Source of the DNA: Nitrospira sp.
Lineage (GTDB): Bacteria > Nitrospirota > Nitrospiria > Nitrospirales > Nitrospiraceae
Assembly (NCBI GenBank): GCA_030692565.1
Contig: JAUYAO010000058.1
Span: forward strand, 1 to 64,000
Length of the DNA: 64,000 bases
Direction of reading: 5' to 3'
Positions 60,858-64,000 of the stretch are shown here, piece after piece. The position numbers and the translations under genes were made by a program. Each line of letters opens with the position of its first letter. Position 1 is the first letter of the stretch. Below the pieces are notes generated by a model that saw nothing but the letters and a program-made list of their open reading frames with translations, did no database searches and was not told the DNA's origin.

Positions 60858-60934
60858 CGTGAACCGCCGTTGCGGATCCGCCGATCCGTTGTCCTACGAT
60901 GGTGTTCTCTGCCTCAATCCGGTATTGTTCGGAC

Positions 60935-61600
60935 ATGAGAACTATCGTCATCAGTTTGCTCATCCTGTTGACCGGTCTCTGGGGCGGCTATTCTCTCAGC
61001 CGCGTGGATCAGGAACTCCGGGTCATCTATGCGGAGTACACCCTGGCCACGACCGATCTCGGCCACATCAATGCCAAACTGATTCGCTACCGCACGTCGA
61101 TTCTGCGCGCGATCGAAGCCGATTCGCAAAAGGACTTTGAGAGTATTACTGCTCGTTTATCGGAACGACGTGCCCAGATCGAGCAACCCATCGAACGATT
61201 CATCAAAGCCGCCAATAGCGCGACCGTCAAGAGAAGCGGAATGGCCGATGAGCTGCGGGAACTCCAGGCGGTCAAAGCACGCCTCGCGGACTATATGGCT
61301 ACCTCCGAGCAAACCATCGGTCTGATCCAACAGCGCTGGAAAACCACTTCACAGGAAGAAGCGCAACGCCTGCGCGATGCCGCGGAGGAAAACGCAGCGG
61401 AGCGGGCGGGGTCCAAATTTATCGCGGTGACGCTAGAGCTGGATCTGTTATTGGAAGTCGTTGCGAAGATCGCGGGTGAAGTCCGAGACGAGGCAGATCG
61501 TCAGCTACGCACGATGAGCGCGATTGTCGTCGGAATCAGCGTGCTGCTCGCTGGGCTTGTTCTCTTTGCAGGGAATGCCTCCCGCCATCAAAAAGGCTGA
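60935..61600 (+). CDS. Membrane-anchored four-helix sensor-like protein
   Basis: A 221-residue protein with a transmembrane helix at each end (MRTIVISLLILLTGLWGGY; MSAIVVGISVLLAGLVLFAG) and a ~160-residue helical, charged periplasmic segment between them. This is the arrangement of 4HB_MCP ligand-binding domains, but there is no HAMP or signalling domain after the second helix. It might act with a separate kinase or chemoreceptor. ATG 60935 was chosen over an upstream ATG (60899) because the helix begins there. Confidence 0.65.
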   Translation: MRTIVISLLILLTGLWGGYSLSRVDQELRVIYAEYTLATTDLGHINAKLIRYRTSILRAIEADSQKDFESITARLSERRAQIEQPIERFIKAANSATVKRSGMADELRELQAVKARLADYMATSEQTIGLIQQRWKTTSQEEAQRLRDAAEENAAERAGSKFIAVTLELDLLLEVVAKIAGEVRDEADRQLRTMSAIVVGISVLLAGLVLFAGNASRHQKG

Positions 61601-61751
61601 TACGAAGCATCTCTCTTCTTCCGGAACGGCTTGTGAGAAGGCTTCATCGGGCAATTGCTCTTCCTGACTAACAGTTGCCAGGTCGTCGCAGTCTCTCAAG
61701 CTCCACACTTCCTCTCATACAATTCAGTATATATCCATCAGCGGGAAAATA

Positions 61752-61788
61752 AAAAAGCGGCCGCCCCGTGAGGAGCGACCGCCTTTTC
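61752..61788 (-). terminator. Intrinsic terminator for the secreted-protein gene
   Basis: On the minus strand GCGGTCGC pairs with GCGGCCGC (one G-U pair) around a 10-nt loop, followed by TTTTTTATTTT. It lies 20 bp past the stop at 61808. Confidence 0.82.
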
Positions 61789-61807
61789 TTACGAACGGGA
61801 AACTAAA

Positions 61808-62464
61808 TCAGTGCCCGCCGCCCTGATTGTACTTGGCTTCCCAAGGGATCAAACCACCGAGAGTGCGTCCGCCTGGCACCATCACATCATACTGCTGAGT
61901 CGGCTCGCCCTTCGGGGCCACATTGAGCACCTGCTTAGCTGCTGAGCAACCAGCATCGGCTTCGTTCTTACCAGCGCACTCCTTTAGGCGAAGGCTGGAA
62001 ATGCTCATGGTCTTCCCAGGAGCGCCGGCAATCTCTGGAAGCTTCTTGACGGACGAGATCACGCGATGGTTCTGCTCGGTCTCCGTGACGACAAACTCGA
62101 CCAGGTCGGTCGTGCTGCCCGGAGGCACTTCCTTCGCCGCGGCCGGTCCGGAATGCGGACGGCCCATCTTCTTCAACTCTTCCCACGCACCCTTGTCTGC
62201 ATAGAACTTGAGGTTCTTGCCCGGGTGAACTTTCTGCCAGAATAAGCCGCTCTCGGCGTTGCCGCCGAACACCGCGACATTGATCCAGACCGCCTCGTCG
62301 TAGGGATCCAGCACAATCACTCGGCCCTGCAATGTGGTGGGCTTGCTGAGATCGCCCCACTCAAACCGCTCTTGAAATGCTTCGATGGCCAGTGCGCTGG
62401 AAGCCATGCCGACTACCAGGGCAACAGCTGCCATCACGGCCCCGCCTTGCTTCTGAAGCTTCAT
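61808..62464 (-). CDS. Secreted protein of unknown function
   Basis: A 218-residue exported protein. ATG 62464 has AAGGAGG 8 nt upstream and opens a signal peptide MKLQKQGGAVMAAVALVVGM ending SSALA. The mature part begins with TTLQGRVIVLDPYDEAVWIN, a motif partly shared with the neighbouring gene (TLQGRV). Later segments are PPGSTTDLVEFVVTETEQNH and a cysteine pair (KECAGKNEADAGCSAAK). I do not recognise a family. It follows the gene at 62515-63024 by 50 bp and ends at a clear terminator, so the two form one transcription unit. Confidence 0.75.
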   Translation of the reverse strand: MKLQKQGGAVMAAVALVVGMASSALAIEAFQERFEWGDLSKPTTLQGRVIVLDPYDEAVWINVAVFGGNAESGLFWQKVHPGKNLKFYADKGAWEELKKMGRPHSGPAAAKEVPPGSTTDLVEFVVTETEQNHRVISSVKKLPEIAGAPGKTMSISSLRLKECAGKNEADAGCSAAKQVLNVAPKGEPTQQYDVMVPGGRTLGGLIPWEAKYNQGGGH

Positions 62465-62514
62465 AATCGAATCCTCCTTCAACAACATGAAAGAATAAAG
62501 CGTGATGAAATCGA

Positions 62515-63024
62515 TTACTTGAGAACCTTGAATCCGGTAATGGTCCGGCCGTCCAAGGTGACTTCCATGGCCACGAGTTCCTGCGCAGCCTTGATGATCT
62601 GATCCATCAACGCCTTGTCCTTCACAGCCAAACGCACCGTCGTGGCGGCATGGTACCAGCCTGCGTAGGCGTTGTTCTTATCGGTGCCGCCGACAAAGCC
62701 CCAGCCGCAGCAGGTGACCAAAGGATCCGGAGGCTTGACGTCCATCATGGTTGACGAACGGCCGGCCGGAGTGCCTGAAGCAGGATCACCGGTGTTCCAA
62801 TACTGAATACCGAACAGCAATTCGCTATCGGGATTGTCGGCCCACTGCGACCAGACACGACCCTGAAGCGTCTTGGCGGCATCGCCCTTCATGACCTTTC
62901 CACCGACCACGTCGGTGGCAGGACCACCTCCAGCTGGAGCATCGGCGGCCACGGCAAATCCGGCCGATAGCAAGCCAGCCACAGAGAACACTGCAACGGC
63001 GGCTAGTACTAAGACCCTCTTCAT
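62515..63024 (-). CDS. Secreted protein of unknown function, partner gene
   Basis: A 169-residue exported protein. ATG 63024 has AAGGAGGG upstream and a signal peptide MKRVLVLAAVAVFSVAGLLS ending AVAA. The mature part includes KTLQGRVWSQWADNPDSELL and a Cys-Cys pair followed by an aromatic stretch (VTCCGWGFVGG), then a helical end VKDKALMDQIIKAAQELVAM. I do not recognise a family. A strong promoter lies at 63214-63242, giving a leader of about 180 nt. Confidence 0.75.
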   Translation of the reverse strand: MKRVLVLAAVAVFSVAGLLSAGFAVAADAPAGGGPATDVVGGKVMKGDAAKTLQGRVWSQWADNPDSELLFGIQYWNTGDPASGTPAGRSSTMMDVKPPDPLVTCCGWGFVGGTDKNNAYAGWYHAATTVRLAVKDKALMDQIIKAAQELVAMEVTLDGRTITGFKVLK

Positions 63025-63213
63025 ACCTAGTCCCTCCTTCATAAAAATAAAACCCACAACCTAATGAACGTTCACTTTGAAAGCGATGAATACGTCTGCT
63101 ACCGAATGATCAGAGGCTACAAAGCTCAGGAGAAAGTGTTCGGCCACCCCCTTCCCTCTTTCTCTTTCGCGGTTGTTCCCCGTTTAAAATTTCTAGTTCA
63201 CTAGACCGGCGCA

Positions 63214-63242
63214 ATCGTACTGAAACGGTCAATTAGTGTCAA
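63214..63242 (-). promoter_or_regulatory. Sigma70-type promoter for the secreted-protein pair
   Basis: On the minus strand TTGACA (complement of 63237-63242) and TACGAT (complement of 63214-63219) are 17 bp apart. The ~180-nt leader to ATG 63024 is long; within 63025-63363 I see no other gene, but the A/T-rich stretch around 63250-63300 fits an upstream activating region. Confidence 0.65.
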
Positions 63243-63363
63243 GAAAATGTTTGACCCTCTAATAAAATTTTAATCCACAGGTAAACATCATATACAACAA
63301 CGCGTTATGCAGCATTCTCTTAATCATTTATTCTGTCCTAAATACAGCTCCATTAAAACCTTC

Positions 63364-64000
63364 TCATCTCGCGAGCTGGAGTTGGCGCGCAGACAGAGGC
63401 CCAAGACCGGTGATAGCCATCGATCTTTCGTCAAGAAGTTCCTGTGCGACTCGCTCCATCTGCTTGAATGTGACGGCATCGATGGCCCGCGTCATGTCAT
63501 CGAGTGACGTGTGTTTGCCTTTGATCATCTCGTCCTTCGCCAGCTTATTCATCCGGCTATGCGAACTCTCCAAGCTGAGCATCAGGCTGCCCTTCATTTG
63601 ATCCTTCGTTCGCTTCAACTCATCCCGCGTGATGCCGTTGGCAGCCATGCGACGAATCTCGCGGCGAATGACGTCGAGCACCCGCTCGACTTCTTTCTGG
63701 CGCGTTCCCGCATACACGGTGATGGTCCCGCCGTCTGAATAGCCGGAAAGAAAGGAGTAGATCGAATAGGCCAGTCCCCGCTTTTCTCTGACTTCCTGAA
63801 ACAGGCGCGAACTCACACTCCCGCCCAGCACGCTATTCAACACATACGCGGCATACCGATCCGGATGGCCGGCAGATATGCCCTTCATGCCGATGCAGAG
63901 ATGAACCTGCTCCAATTTCTTTTGCTGCATCACCACGCCGCCGAGAATCTCCGGCGCACGGCGCACATGCGGCTGCGGCGATGACGGACGACGACGGCCG
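63364..64000 (-). CDS. M16-family metallopeptidase, C-terminal part
   Basis: At least 212 residues; the frame stays open to the window edge, so the N-terminal catalytic half (HxxEH) is outside. This part is the C-terminal M16 domain: HLCIGMKGISAGHPDRYAAY, LNSVLGGSVSSRLFQEVREK and RGLAYSIYSFLSGYSDGG, whose Arg/Tyr pair helps bind substrate in the active half. A helical end (DELKRTKDQMKGSLMLSLES) follows. It is a processing-type peptidase; cellular role unknown. Confidence 0.88.
   Translation of the reverse strand, partial: GRRRPSSPQPHVRRAPEILGGVVMQQKKLEQVHLCIGMKGISAGHPDRYAAYVLNSVLGGSVSSRLFQEVREKRGLAYSIYSFLSGYSDGGTITVYAGTRQKEVERVLDVIRREIRRMAANGITRDELKRTKDQMKGSLMLSLESSHSRMNKLAKDEMIKGKHTSLDDMTRAIDAVTFKQMERVAQELLDERSMAITGLGPLSARQLQLAR

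Overview
This is a bacterial chromosome segment of moderately high G+C from a Gram-negative, diderm organism. Evidence for an outer membrane includes a large porin, a Pal lipoprotein, lipid-A/undecaprenyl glycosyltransferases and type IV pili with PilY1. Gene content (apgM-like gene between lysC and thrC, cimA, standalone LAB_N protein, paired TatA-like genes, merR-ihfA pair) resembles Nitrospira (Nitrospirota). That assignment comes from gene content only, since there is no rRNA or marker-enzyme gene in the window. The DNA looks chromosomal and mostly housekeeping, but it carries an unusually heavy load of small dispersed repeats.

Layout. 0-6 kb: porin, two TatA/B-type proteins, a MidA-like methyltransferase and a small secreted protein, separated by repeats. 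6-12.5 kb (+): an ABC protein with a broken ATPase domain, a 42-codon antiporter remnant fused to the start of an MFS gene, then a lipid/glycan operon (GT2, LAB_N, ArnT-like GT39) interrupted by a four-helix-bundle gene. 12.5-20.6 kb (-): PAP2 phosphatase, TolB-like and M1 peptidase pair, tandem-REC regulator, and the phoH-ybeY-ftsY block. 20.6-37.2 kb (-): type IV pilus region with two complete minor-pilin sets (fimT-pilV-pilW-pilX twice), pilY1, a PilB/GspE ATPase and prepilin peptidase, with a VapBC-like toxin-antitoxin pair between the sets. 37.4-42.4 kb: LuxR-type regulator (+), then surE-dedA-cysS-rlmB, tRNA-Pro(GGG), merR-like and ihf/HU genes (-). 42.5-50.4 kb (-): amino-acid operon alaC-hom-thrC-apgM-like-lysC-cimA, led by a clear sigma70 promoter. 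50.7-58.6 kb (+): pdxJ, nnrD/E, tsaE, lapA, mutS and a NarL-type two-component pair. 59.2-61.6 kb (+): Pal and lipoproteins. 61.8-64 kb (-): two secreted proteins of unknown function and a truncated M16 peptidase.

Pathways. The amino-acid operon makes threonine from aspartate but has no ordinary thrB; the phosphoglycerate-mutase-like gene sits where homoserine kinase is needed. CimA supplies the isoleucine branch from pyruvate. The pilus genes supply the tip adhesin, minor pilins, motor ATPase and processing peptidase.

Most unusual. Two families of heptanucleotide-repeat elements have arms in inverted orientation. They fill intergenic regions and also sit in frame inside conserved genes (ybeY, midA-like, arnT-like). 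One copy encloses a whole four-helix-bundle gene. A separate ~130-bp palindrome-ended MITE-like family is also dispersed here. Two gene junctions (lysC/apgM and lapA/mutS) carry decayed tandem duplications.
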